From NCBI GenBank assembly GCA_001778375.1, contig MFGV01000005.1:1-52937 (forward strand): a stretch of 52,937 nucleotides of DNA, given 5' to 3'. Below, in pieces: positions 42,795-52,937 of the stretch. Source of the stretch: Candidatus Firestonebacteria bacterium RIFOXYD2_FULL_39_29 (GTDB lineage: Bacteria > Oederibacteriota > D2-FULL-39-29). A model generated the notes under the pieces. It did no database searches, had not been told where the DNA came from, and saw only the letters and a list, made by a program, of their open reading frames with translations. How positions within the stretch are numbered: position 1 is the stretch's first letter; every line of letters begins with the position of its first letter. The position numbers and the translations under genes are program-made.

Positions 42795-45700
42795 ATGCTC
42801 GAACGGATAGTTGAATTTTCTGCGAAAAACAAAATATTAATAATAATATTTACACTGGCGGCTATACTCTTTTCTGTTTATGCGGTCAAAAATATACCTT
42901 TGGATGCCATTCCTGATTTGTCTGATACTCAGGTCATTGTATATTCAAAATGGGACAGAAGTCCTGACATAATTGAAGATCAGGTTACATATCCCATCGT
43001 TTCCAGTTTACTTGGAGTACCGAAAGTAAAGGCCGTTCGCGGCTTCTCTGATTTCGGGTTTTCTTATGTCTACATAATCTTTCAGGATGGTACTGATATA
43101 TATTGGGCAAGAAGCCGTGTTCTGGAATATCTGAGCAAGATCCAGTCAAAACTGCCGGAAGGCGTGAGTACCGAACTTGGCCCGGATGCGACGGGTGTGG
43201 GTTGGGTTTACCAATATACGCTGGTTGATAAATCAGGGAAAAATGACCTTTCGGATTTAAGAAGCTTTCAGGATTGGTATATGCGGTATTATCTGCAGTC
43301 CGTTCCGGGCGTAGCTGAAGTGGCTTCAATCGGCGGTTTTCAAAAACAGTATCAGGTTAATATTGATCCTAATGCTTTGTTGAGCTACAAGATACCTCTG
43401 ATGAAAGTTTCGGATGCGGTCCGTGCAAATAACAATGATACTGGCGGCAGGTTGATAGAGTTCAGCGGTGCGGAATACATGATTCGCGGAAAGGGCTACA
43501 TAAAAAATGTGGCTGATATAGAAAAAATAGTCGTCGGCAGGAGTATGCAGGGTACTCCTGTTCTCATAAAAAATATAGGTAAAGTAGTAATAGGCCCGGA
43601 TATCAGGAGAGGTTCCGCAGATTTAAACGGGGAAGGAGATACTGTCGGAGGTATTGTAGTTATCAGACATGGTGAGAATGCTCTGAATGTTATAAACCGC
43701 GTAAAAGCAAAGTTAGAAGAGATAAAACCTTCTTTGCCCGCCGGCGTAGAAATAGTCACGGCTTACGACCGTTCAGACCTTATACACCGAGCCATTGAGA
43801 CCTTAAAGAGTCAGCTGTTCGAAGAGATGCTAATAGTGAGTCTCGTTATTATGTTGTTCTTGTGGCATATACCCTCAGCTATCGTCCCTATAGTAACTAT
43901 TCCCGTCTCAATATTATTATCTTTCAGTTTAATGTTCTTATTCCGGATCCCAATAAATATCATGTCCTTATCCGGTATCGCGATTTCCATAGGTGTTCTT
44001 GTTGATGGCGCTATCATTGAAGTGGAGAACGCGTATAAAAAACTTGAGTTGTGGAAAGAAGGTGGAGAAGTCGGGGACCCCCATGAAGTTCGCATTCAAG
44101 CACTCAAAGAAGTGGTCCCGGCAGTATTCTTCTCTTTGCTTGTTATTGCTGCAGCATTTCTTCCTGTCTTCACTTTGCTGGAACAGGAAGGAAGGTTGTT
44201 CAAGCCACTGGCATTTACAAAGACTTTTACAATGGCGATTGCCGCTGTTTTGGCGTTGACTCTCGACCCCGCGATAAGATTACTCTTTATGAGGATGCAT
44301 AACTTCACTTTTAAACCCAAATGGCTGGCCTGGTCTTTTAATCAGGTACTAGTCGGAAAATATTACAAAGAGGAAAGTCATCCCGTGAGCAAGGTGCTTT
44401 TTAAACTTTACGGACCGGTTTGCAGGTTTGTGTTAGATTATCCTAAAGCTACAATTGCTGCAGCTTTAGTTCTGGTACTGCTTACGATACCGGTATATAT
44501 GAAGCTGGGTTCGGAGTTCATGCCGCCGCTGAATGAGGGCAGTATTCTGTACATGCCGACTACTCTCCCCGGAATATCGGTTACAGAGGCACGGAAACTT
44601 CTTCAGACACAGGATAAAATACTTAAAAGCATCCCTGAGGTGGAAAGTGTCTTTGGTAAAGCTGGAAGAGCCGAAACTGCGACAGATCCGGCGCCGTTTT
44701 CCATGATGGAGACGACTGTGGTCTTAAAGCCGGAGAGTGAATGGCGTAAAAATAAAAGATGGTACTCGGGACTGCCGGAACCAATGCAGAAATTATTCAG
44801 GCCGATATGGCGGGACAGGATAACCTGGGAAGAAATAATAAATGAGATGGATTCTAAAATGAAATTCCCCGGGGTCACGAATGCCTGGACGATGCCTATT
44901 AAAGCCAGGATAGATATGCTGACGACCGGAGTACGAACTCCTATAGGTATTAAAATATTTGGGGCGGATCTGCAGGAAATTGAAAAACTGGGAACAAATA
45001 TTGAGATGCTTTTAAAAGATGTACAGGGGACCAGAAGCATTTATGCCGAGCGGGTTACCGGCGGGTATTTTGTTGACTTTGACCTGAAAAGAGAAAAACT
45101 TGCAAGATATGGGTTAAGCGTAAAAGAAGCAGAAGATATAATAATGACGGCGCTTGGAGGGGAGACAGTTACTACGGTTATAGCCGGGAGGGAAAGATAT
45201 TCGGTCAATGTACGCTATGGGCGTGATTACAGGGATACCCTTGCAAAGTTCCGCCGTACACTGGTTACAACTATGTCGGGCGAGAATGTTCCGCTTGAAG
45301 AAATTGCTGATATCGGTATTAAGACAGGGCCGTCGATGATAAGGGATGAGAACGGAATGATGGCAGGATATGTTTACGTGGATATTACCGGCAGGGATGT
45401 AGGCAGTTATGTCGAAGAGGCAAAGAAAAGAGTGAATGAAAAATTAAAGCTGCCCGCCGGTTACTCTTTGATCTGGAGCGGTCAGTATGAGAATATGCTT
45501 CGCGTTAAAGAGCGCTTAAAGGTGATTATCCCGCTGACTTTATTCGTTATCTTCCTGTTATTGTATATGAATACAAAATCCACGGTAAAGACCTTGATAG
45601 TTCTATCAGCCGTTCCTTTTTCACTGGTGGGTGCTGTCTGGTTTCTATACTTCCTCGGCTATAACGTCTCAATTGCTGTGTGGGTGGGAATGATAGCGCT

Positions 45701-46070
45701 CCTGGGACTTGATGCGGAGACCGGCGTATTTATGCTCCTATTCCTTGACATTTCATACGACGACAGCGTTAAAAGAGGCAAGATGAAAACCTATTTGGAT
45801 CTTGAAGAGGCGATAATGCATGGCGCGGTGAAAAGAATCCGTCCTAAGACCATGACGGTGATGGCGATACTTATGGGTTTAATACCGATCATGTGGGCTA
45901 TGGGAGCCGGGGCGGACCTTATGAAGAGAATTGCAGCTCCGATGATAGGCGGAGTTGTAACAAGTTTTATTCTTGAGTTATTGGTATATCCTCCCATATA
46001 TGCTATATGGAAATGGAACTTTGAAATGAAGAAGGGGAAGCAGGAAAAACAAATACAGCACGAACAGTAA
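42795..46070 (+). CDS. cusA: CusA-type RND heavy-metal efflux pump
   Basis: 1,091 residues, the usual length of heavy-metal RND pumps. The N-terminus IPLDAIPDLSDTQVIVYSKW is the HME-RND signature; twelve TM segments are grouped as 1+5 twice. Methionines consistent with the CusA metal relay are visible: EFMPPLNEGSILYMPTTLPG, PFSMMETTVVLKPESEW and NAWTMPIKARIDMLTTG. ILVDGAIIEVENAYKKLE holds the TM4 acidic proton-relay region. Likely substrate Cu(I)/Ag(I). The GGAG site fits. The C-terminal tail (MKKGKQEKQIQHEQ) is encoded by the purine-rich repeat family that also occurs at 40014 and 51570. Confidence 0.93.
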   Translation: MLERIVEFSAKNKILIIIFTLAAILFSVYAVKNIPLDAIPDLSDTQVIVYSKWDRSPDIIEDQVTYPIVSSLLGVPKVKAVRGFSDFGFSYVYIIFQDGTDIYWARSRVLEYLSKIQSKLPEGVSTELGPDATGVGWVYQYTLVDKSGKNDLSDLRSFQDWYMRYYLQSVPGVAEVASIGGFQKQYQVNIDPNALLSYKIPLMKVSDAVRANNNDTGGRLIEFSGAEYMIRGKGYIKNVADIEKIVVGRSMQGTPVLIKNIGKVVIGPDIRRGSADLNGEGDTVGGIVVIRHGENALNVINRVKAKLEEIKPSLPAGVEIVTAYDRSDLIHRAIETLKSQLFEEMLIVSLVIMLFLWHIPSAIVPIVTIPVSILLSFSLMFLFRIPINIMSLSGIAISIGVLVDGAIIEVENAYKKLELWKEGGEVGDPHEVRIQALKEVVPAVFFSLLVIAAAFLPVFTLLEQEGRLFKPLAFTKTFTMAIAAVLALTLDPAIRLLFMRMHNFTFKPKWLAWSFNQVLVGKYYKEESHPVSKVLFKLYGPVCRFVLDYPKATIAAALVLVLLTIPVYMKLGSEFMPPLNEGSILYMPTTLPGISVTEARKLLQTQDKILKSIPEVESVFGKAGRAETATDPAPFSMMETTVVLKPESEWRKNKRWYSGLPEPMQKLFRPIWRDRITWEEIINEMDSKMKFPGVTNAWTMPIKARIDMLTTGVRTPIGIKIFGADLQEIEKLGTNIEMLLKDVQGTRSIYAERVTGGYFVDFDLKREKLARYGLSVKEAEDIIMTALGGETVTTVIAGRERYSVNVRYGRDYRDTLAKFRRTLVTTMSGENVPLEEIADIGIKTGPSMIRDENGMMAGYVYVDITGRDVGSYVEEAKKRVNEKLKLPAGYSLIWSGQYENMLRVKERLKVIIPLTLFVIFLLLYMNTKSTVKTLIVLSAVPFSLVGAVWFLYFLGYNVSIAVWVGMIALLGLDAETGVFMLLFLDISYDDSVKRGKMKTYLDLEEAIMHGAVKRIRPKTMTVMAILMGLIPIMWAMGAGADLMKRIAAPMIGGVVTSFILELLVYPPIYAIWKWNFEMKKGKQEKQIQHEQ

Positions 46071-46104
46071 GTGCAGAAAAAGCAGAAAGAGGAGGAAAAA
46101 TAAA

Positions 46105-46581
46105 ATGAAGAAAATTAAAATAGTCTTTTCGAGTTTTGCGATATTGGCAGTAGTGTTCGTTCCGGGAGGTTGTACGAAATCAACGGATATGGGTATGAGT
46201 AAAGATTCTTCGGGTGTTCAAAAAAGTGAAGCTATTGCGGCGGATATTAAAATATATAAAGAAATTTGGACAGATTCTATGGGAGATTACAGAGGTGAAA
46301 AAACAAAGGACGGAAGATGTCCGAAATGCGGCATGAAGCTGGAAAAAGAGGTCATTATACGCGGGTTAAAAAAAGATGAGATTGGCAAAGAATATTTTTG
46401 TCCGGTTAAAGAAGAAACATTTACAGGATCGGCTGTTACGAAAGCCGGAGAATACAAAGATAAAACATATTACTTTTGCTGTAATTGGTGTCCCGATGAA
46501 TTTGCAAAAACCCCGGAAAAATATATAAAAAAAGAAGATAAACAGGAGATGAAAGAAGATAGCGGCGGACATCATCATTAA
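46105..46581 (+). CDS. Lipoprotein with YHS/TRASH-like metal-binding domain
   Basis: 158 residues; signal peptide with lipobox VPGGC (Cys ~23). Two metal-binding parts: KDGRCPKCGMKLEKE (C-x-x-C) and EYFCPVKEETFTGSAVTKAG, then KTYYFCCNWCPDEFAKTPEK, a YHS/TRASH-like C-x(n)-C-C-x-x-C pattern, ending in GGHHH. Such proteins capture Cu/Ag in the envelope. GAGGAGG site before ATG; follows the pump gene by 34 nt, so a metal chaperone of the Cus operon. A strong terminator follows. Confidence 0.8.
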   Translation: MKKIKIVFSSFAILAVVFVPGGCTKSTDMGMSKDSSGVQKSEAIAADIKIYKEIWTDSMGDYRGEKTKDGRCPKCGMKLEKEVIIRGLKKDEIGKEYFCPVKEETFTGSAVTKAGEYKDKTYYFCCNWCPDEFAKTPEKYIKKEDKQEMKEDSGGHHH

Positions 46582-46595
46582 TTAAGATAAAACAA

Positions 46596-46638
46596 AAAGA
46601 GGTGCTTTGCAATATTTGTTTTGCAAGGCGCCTCTTTT
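46596..46638 (+). terminator. Intrinsic terminator after the metal-efflux operon
   Basis: AAAGAGGTGCTTTGCAA pairs with TTGCAAGGCGCCTCTTT (one bulge and mismatch), loop of about seven bases, followed by TTTAAG. The strong stem closes the Cus-like operon. Confidence 0.8.
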
Positions 46639-46682
46639 AAGTTTATTAGATAATGCTTCTGGAGAATAAATGCTTGGGTACT

Positions 46683-46740
46683 GGCAAAATAGGACATTCT
46701 TACTTTGCAGAGAATAGGACATTTCTATTTTGCATTGACA
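46683..46740. mobile_element. Solo IS-end-like sequence with two 22-bp direct repeats
   Basis: AATAGGACATTC... and AATAGGACATTT... are 22-bp imperfect direct repeats at 46688-46709 and 46713-46734, each ending CTTTGCA or TTTTGCA, preceded by GGCAAAATAGGACATT. This is the style of the terminal sequences of IS481/IS3-type elements, in which repeated transposase-binding sites lie at each end. No transposase gene is near, so it is a remnant or a solo end. The rest of 46641-46887 holds the promoter below. Confidence 0.45.
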
Positions 46741-46755
46741 GGTGCGAATGGCGGA

Positions 46756-46784
46756 TTGACATTAGTAGCGGATTCAGTTAGAAT
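46756..46784 (+). promoter_or_regulatory. Promoter of the prenyltransferase-repeat protein
   Basis: TTGACA (46756-46761) and TAGAAT (46779-46784) with a 17-bp spacer. Transcription would begin about 46791 and give a ~97-nt leader. A second TTGACA lies at 46735-46740 inside the IS-end-like sequence. Confidence 0.65.
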
Positions 46785-46887
46785 AATCAAAGTATTCGTG
46801 TTTCTATGAAAACTCTTTGTTTTAGTTATTTTTAGTAGATTTAAACGGAACTTGAGATAAACAAATACCCCGACCGGAGGATATTTA

Positions 46888-48309
46888 ATGAATCTGATGA
46901 AGCAAATTAAAGAAAAGATCAAAGAATCAAAGTTCTTTTTTGTTTCCTTCACCGCTCACCTGCTGATCCTCTTTCTGGTCAGTGGAATAGTCATTGTAAA
47001 TCCAACAATGAGAAAAACAGTTTTTAGGGGCATCCTTCAAATGGGAGGCGGTGGAAAGGCGGAAACTCCGGAGTGGGAAACACAAAAACAACTTCCGTCT
47101 TCAAAACCTGTAGATATTCCGTCTGCGGCCAAACAAGAGATTAAAGTTACTGACGCAAAAGTCGTCATCAATACAAAGATTGCAGATGCAGCGAAGTCAA
47201 GTGCTGTTGTTAAGCCGTTGGATATTGTCGGAGCGGGCGGCAGTGAGGGTGGCGGCATGGGTACCGGTATCGGTAAAGGCATCGGAGCGGGTATTGGTAT
47301 TTTCTCTGCCAGAATGAACAGAACAGAGATGGCAAAGAAATATGGCGGGACCCCTTTGACAGAAGTTGCCGTGAATAAAGGATTGGAATATTTATTTAAG
47401 AATCAGAAACCTGATGGTTCTTGGATAGATGAAAAACGATCAAGAAATAACGGCAGTTATACAGGATTGTCGTTACTTGCATTTTTGGGAGCGGGGTTCA
47501 GATGTGATTCTCCGCATAAGTACGCAAAGACAATAAGGAATGCAGTTGAATATCTGGTAAAAACACAAACGGATGAAGGAATCGTCGGTAATGTGACATC
47601 CGGCAACGACAGCATGTATACACATTTTATATGTACAATGGCTTTAAGTGAGGCGTATTTAGTGGGAGGTGCTTCCGGTATTAAAGAGAGAGTAACCAGG
47701 TGTGTGGATGCCACAATAAAATCACAAGAACAAAATCCTAAAGGGGCCTGGAGATACGGACCTAATGCAAAAGACGGGGATATATCGGTTTCCGGATGGG
47801 GCCTTATGGCTCTGAAAGATGCTTATTATTCGGAGATAAAAAAAGAAGAAGTTAAAAAAGCAATTGATAAGGCAATGGAATTTGTAATAGCTTGCAAAGG
47901 AGCGTATACTCCTGAACTAAAATATGACAGGTGGTCGTACGGGTCCTGCCCTGCAATAGGAATATTTTGTCTTGCCATGAATGATAAACTAAAACATCCT
48001 TCGGCAAAGGCCATACTTGATTTATTGACGTCTATTGATATTTCTGCTATTAATAGTTATTATGCTATGTATTATTTTAACTTGGCGTTATTCCAGGTGG
48101 GGGGGGGGAGCTGGGATAATTGGAATAAAAAATTCAGGGGATTTATAGTACCATTACAAAATGAAGACGGAAGTTTTAAACCTTATCCGGGTGCAACCTG
48201 GTATGAAAAAGATCTTAATGCAACATATACGACAGCGATGGCTGTCCTTTCGCTCGAAGTTTATTACAGATATTTGCCTATTTATCAGGTTGTTCAAAAA
48301 AAGGAATAG
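46888..48309 (+). CDS. Prenyltransferase/squalene-oxidase-repeat protein
   Basis: 473 residues. An N-terminal TM helix (FFFVSFTAHLLILFLVSGIV) and a Pro/Lys- and Gly-rich linker, like a TonB-type anchor, precede a (alpha/alpha)-toroid with prenyltransferase/squalene oxidase repeats: VNKGLEYLFKNQKPDGSWID, NAVEYLVKTQTDEGIVG, SVSGWGLMALKDAYYSEIKK and LQNEDGSFKPYPGATWYEK. No DxDD or VxDCTA catalytic motif is seen, so a binding role is more likely than cyclisation. GGAGGA before ATG. A run of ten Gs at 48099-48108 encodes Gly-Gly-Gly and could cause slippage. Proteins of this layout are common in PVC-type bacteria. Confidence 0.8.
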   Translation: MNLMKQIKEKIKESKFFFVSFTAHLLILFLVSGIVIVNPTMRKTVFRGILQMGGGGKAETPEWETQKQLPSSKPVDIPSAAKQEIKVTDAKVVINTKIADAAKSSAVVKPLDIVGAGGSEGGGMGTGIGKGIGAGIGIFSARMNRTEMAKKYGGTPLTEVAVNKGLEYLFKNQKPDGSWIDEKRSRNNGSYTGLSLLAFLGAGFRCDSPHKYAKTIRNAVEYLVKTQTDEGIVGNVTSGNDSMYTHFICTMALSEAYLVGGASGIKERVTRCVDATIKSQEQNPKGAWRYGPNAKDGDISVSGWGLMALKDAYYSEIKKEEVKKAIDKAMEFVIACKGAYTPELKYDRWSYGSCPAIGIFCLAMNDKLKHPSAKAILDLLTSIDISAINSYYAMYYFNLALFQVGGGSWDNWNKKFRGFIVPLQNEDGSFKPYPGATWYEKDLNATYTTAMAVLSLEVYYRYLPIYQVVQKKE

Positions 48310-48452
48310 AGAAGTTATAATAAAAAGTTTAACAAGTGCAGAAAAAAGTATGTTAAATATCTTTAAGTTGGTAATATGAAAAAGCGGAACGTGAACCTAC
48401 TCTGCAGGTAAGCAGCTACAAGAAAAAAAAGAGCACAAAATCAGAATAACTA

Positions 48453-48481
48453 TTGACAAATAGAAATGTCTTTGTTATAAT
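48453..48481 (+). promoter_or_regulatory. Consensus promoter and possible operator of Rrf2 gene
   Basis: TTGACA (48453-48458), 17-bp spacer, TATAAT (48476-48481). CTTTGT overlapping the spacer/-10 boundary is reversed downstream as ACAAAG (in TAGACAAAGTA), a possible operator for the Rrf2 protein. The rest of 48310-48452 shows no gene. Confidence 0.75.
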
Positions 48482-48522
48482 CACTACTAAGATGATAGAC
48501 AAAGTATAGAAGGAGGGCTTTA

Positions 48523-48972
48523 ATGAGGATCTCGTTTAAAGGTGATTATGCATTAAAAACAATACTTGATTTATCAACACATTATAAAAAAGGGTTGGTC
48601 AGAATTGGCGAAATATCGAAAAGACAGGATATACCGCTTAAATATCTTGAGCAGATTTTACTGCTTTTAAAAGGAGCGGGATATGTTAACAGTAAAAGGG
48701 GTCCGGATGGAGGGTATTTCCTGGCAAAAAACCCTGCGGAGATAACTGTAGGTGAGATTGTCAGGCTTACGGAAGGCTACACATCTCCTGTAAGCTGTGT
48801 AAGCAAATCCTGTTATGCGAAGTGTAGTGATGAGCTAAAATGTCCTTTCCGTCCTTTGTGGAAGGATATCAGAGAGATGATTAACGGAGTTGTTGACCGG
48901 GTTACCTTCGAAGATATGTGCGATAGAAAAGAAAAATTAGAAAAGAAAAATATAGTAAATTATGAAATTTAA
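48523..48972 (+). CDS. Rrf2-family transcriptional regulator
   Basis: 149 residues with the Rrf2 winged helix: LVRIGEISKRQDIPLKYLEQ, ILLLLKGAGYVNSKRGPDGGYFLAK and ITVGEIVRLTEG. The Cys cluster CVSKSCYAKCSDELKC (C-x4-C-x3-C-x5-C) resembles that of Fe-S-binding Rrf2 members (IscR, C-x5-C-x5-C) although the spacing differs. It lies before cysK and metY, so a CymR-like regulator of cysteine/sulfur metabolism is the likeliest role; Fe-S biogenesis control is the alternative. GAAGGAGGG site and own promoter. Confidence 0.85.
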   Translation: MRISFKGDYALKTILDLSTHYKKGLVRIGEISKRQDIPLKYLEQILLLLKGAGYVNSKRGPDGGYFLAKNPAEITVGEIVRLTEGYTSPVSCVSKSCYAKCSDELKCPFRPLWKDIREMINGVVDRVTFEDMCDRKEKLEKKNIVNYEI

Positions 48973-49131
48973 AAAAGGGTGCTGGGTTCTGGGCGCTAGA
49001 TTCTGGGTTTGCATTTTGGAGTTGTTGAATTTAATAATAGTACAATAATTTGGACGTGAGCAACGTGATAACGTGTAAAGTTTTAACAGTAATTTATGTA
49101 TAAGTGGAATCTATTTCAAAAGGAGGATTCA

Positions 49132-50067
49132 ATGTCAGGCATATATAAAGATATAACAAAAACCATAGGAAATACTCCGCTTGTGCGGATAAATAAACTT
49201 AATGCCGGGTTAAACGGGACAATTGCAGTAAAGCTTGAGAGTTTTAATCCAATTCACAGCGTGAAGGAAAGAATTGCCCTGGCAATGATAGAAGATGCCG
49301 AGAAAAAAGGCCTGCTAAAAAAAGATACCGTGATTATTGAACCGACCAGCGGAAATACCGGGATAGGTCTTGCTTTTGTTGCGGCGCAAAGAGGATACAA
49401 ACTTATCCTTACTATGCCTGAGACCATGAGCCTGGAAAGAAGAGCTATTCTTCGGATCTTTGGGGCGGATATTGTGCTTACCGAGGGAGCAAAAGGAATG
49501 AATGGGGCTGTTGAAAAAGCGAAAGAATTGGGAAAGCATCATAAAAACAGTTATATACCCCAGCAATTTGAAAATGAAGCAAATTCTGAAGCTCACCGGA
49601 AAACGACTGCTGAAGAGATATGGAAAGATACTGATGGTAAAGTAGATTATTTTGTTAGCGGTATTGGTACCGGAGGTACAATTACGGGAGTTGGAGAAGT
49701 CTTAAAAAAAAGGAAACCTTCGGTAAAAATCATCGGGGTTGAACCGTTTGATTCTCCGCTTCTTTCCGAAGGTAAGGCAGGTCCTCATAAGATTCAGGGC
49801 ATTGGGGCAAATTTTATTCCAAAGATTCTTAATAAAAAGATTATAGATGAATATATTAAAGTGAAAAATGAAGACGCGGGAAATACGGCGAAAATACTTG
49901 CAAAAGAAGAAGGTATTCTTGCGGGGATATCTTCAGGGGCTGCTCTATGGGCGGCATTAGAAATAGCAAAGAGACCGGAGAGCAAGAATAAATTAATTGT
50001 GGCGCTGTTGCCGGATACAGGAGAAAGATACCTTTCGACGTGGTTATTTCAGGAATTCCTGAAGTAA
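49132..50067 (+). CDS. cysK: Cysteine synthase A
   Basis: 311 residues. ATG 49132 with AAAAGGAGG is preferred to the in-frame ATG at 49096. The PLP lysine lies in [11 protein letters not shown] (~44). [16 protein letters not shown] (~68-83) is the substrate loop, [17 protein letters not shown] (~175-190) the phosphate-binding loop and [13 protein letters not shown] the serine end. It converts O-acetylserine and sulfide to cysteine. No regulatory C-terminal extension, so CysK, not CBS. Repeat copy B begins at its stop. Confidence 0.93.
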   Translation: MSGIYKDITKTIGNTPLVRINKLNAGLNGTIAVKLESFNPIHSVKERIALAMIEDAEKKGLLKKDTVIIEPTSGNTGIGLAFVAAQRGYKLILTMPETMSLERRAILRIFGADIVLTEGAKGMNGAVEKAKELGKHHKNSYIPQQFENEANSEAHRKTTAEEIWKDTDGKVDYFVSGIGTGGTITGVGEVLKKRKPSVKIIGVEPFDSPLLSEGKAGPHKIQGIGANFIPKILNKKIIDEYIKVKNEDAGNTAKILAKEEGILAGISSGAALWAALEIAKRPESKNKLIVALLPDTGERYLSTWLFQEFLK

Positions 50068-50200
50068 TAATTACTAAGATCAAAGCACTAAGCACTAAAA
50101 ATAAGGAGGTTTATAATATAAGCTCAAAGATTTTGTTTAAGATTTAGTTGTTAAGTATTAATGCTTGTTTAGTGCTTAGAATTTAAGTCTTAGTAATTTT
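50066..50200. repeat. Interspersed CTAAGCACTAA palindromic repeat, copy B
   Basis: Starts at the stop codon of cysK. Left arm AATTACTAAGA...CTAAGCACTAAA and right arm (reverse complement) AATTACTAAGA...CTAAGCACTAAA match over the first 11 and last 12 of ~31 bases; the middle differs. Thus a ~135-bp palindromic unit. Central part AAAGATTTTGTTT...GATTTAGTT is shared with copy A. Confidence 0.75.
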
Positions 50201-50258
50201 CTGCGGGTTTCGAATTTTAAACCTGAGAGGAGAAGAATCATTATTCAAATAAAAATAA

Positions 50259-52774
<2,516 letters not shown>

Positions 52775-52924
52775 GGATTAAATTCTAAGCACTAATATTT
52801 GGAAAGTATTTAAATATATTTCAATGATTTTGTTTAGTAATTTAATCATTAAGTATTCAGACTGTGTCGCAATTAAATTACTAACATGATATAATATGGC
52901 ATATTCACTCCAAAGGAGCAAGCC

Positions 52925-52937
52925 ATGTATCGCACTG
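52925..52937 (+). CDS. Start of a gene cut by the window end
   Basis: ATG 52925 has AAAGGAG 7 nt upstream (CAAAGGAGCAAGCC) and a TATAAT at 52890-52895. Only MYRT and one base are inside the window. The preceding GACTGTGTCGCAATTAAATT could be an IS end, in which case a transposase would follow, but that is a guess. Confidence 0.35.

Overview
Every gene I can support in this window lies on the + strand. The DNA is AT-rich, Shine-Dalgarno sites of the GGAGG type are common, and TTGACA/TATAAT promoters can be seen. The gene mix (a squalene-cyclase-like repeat protein behind a single TM helix, TMTC-like glycosyltransferase with TPRs, very large secreted beta-helix and FN3 proteins, Gfo/Idh/MocA and ceramidase-like enzymes, HydE, a Cus-type metal pump) together with dispersed palindromic and low-complexity repeats suggests an anaerobic, uncultivated bacterium of the PVC/Omnitrophota/Firestonebacteria kind. 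That placement is an inference from gene content only.

Layout. (1) 1-1,937: three small envelope genes, two of them lipoproteins, one with PDZ-like and CsgG-like parts. (2) 2,034-9,628: an integrative element or prophage remnant: XRE regulator, small phage-type genes, an iteron-like repeat block in front of a DUF3987-type replication ATPase, an excisionase-like HTH protein, a second XRE regulator, duplicated Cys4 membrane proteins, and a tyrosine integrase ending 25 bp before tRNA-Thr(TGT). Two decayed copies of the tRNA 3' half follow the tRNA. (3) 9,818-28,464: glycosyltransferase, then two apparent operons of secreted and catabolic proteins (duplicated beta-helix protein, D-glutamate cyclase-like, ornithine cyclodeaminase-like, FN3/beta-propeller, transglutaminase-like, ceramidase-like, MFS, Gfo/Idh/MocA, amidohydrolase, HEAT), closed by a perfect 32-bp inverted repeat. 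(4) 28,609-39,103: an ECF sigma factor, then a type III restriction-modification island (mod, a TIR/deoxyribosyltransferase-like plus lectin-like fusion, DUF3800, res, SEC-C protein, small protein) flanked by inverted copies of a hairpin repeat. (5) 39,261-46,581: a zinc-finger anti-sigma protein with a cysteine-rich extracytoplasmic tail, a small membrane protein, and a CusCBA-like copper/silver efflux system with a metal-binding lipoprotein. (6) 46,683-48,309: a solo IS-end-like sequence and a prenyltransferase-repeat protein with a poly-G tract. (7) 48,453-52,774: an Rrf2 regulator, cysK, metY and hydE, with copies of a roughly 135-145-bp palindromic repeat directly at gene 3' ends. The window ends in the first codons of another gene.

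How they may work together. The most promising candidate for an undescribed system is the R-M island: mod overlaps by 4 nt a gene whose N-terminal domain resembles the NAD/nucleoside-cleaving effectors of anti-phage systems, fused to a concanavalin-like domain, and res follows two genes later. The island also appears to have separated an ECF sigma factor from an anti-sigma factor that now heads a metal-efflux operon and carries a metal-binding-like tail.
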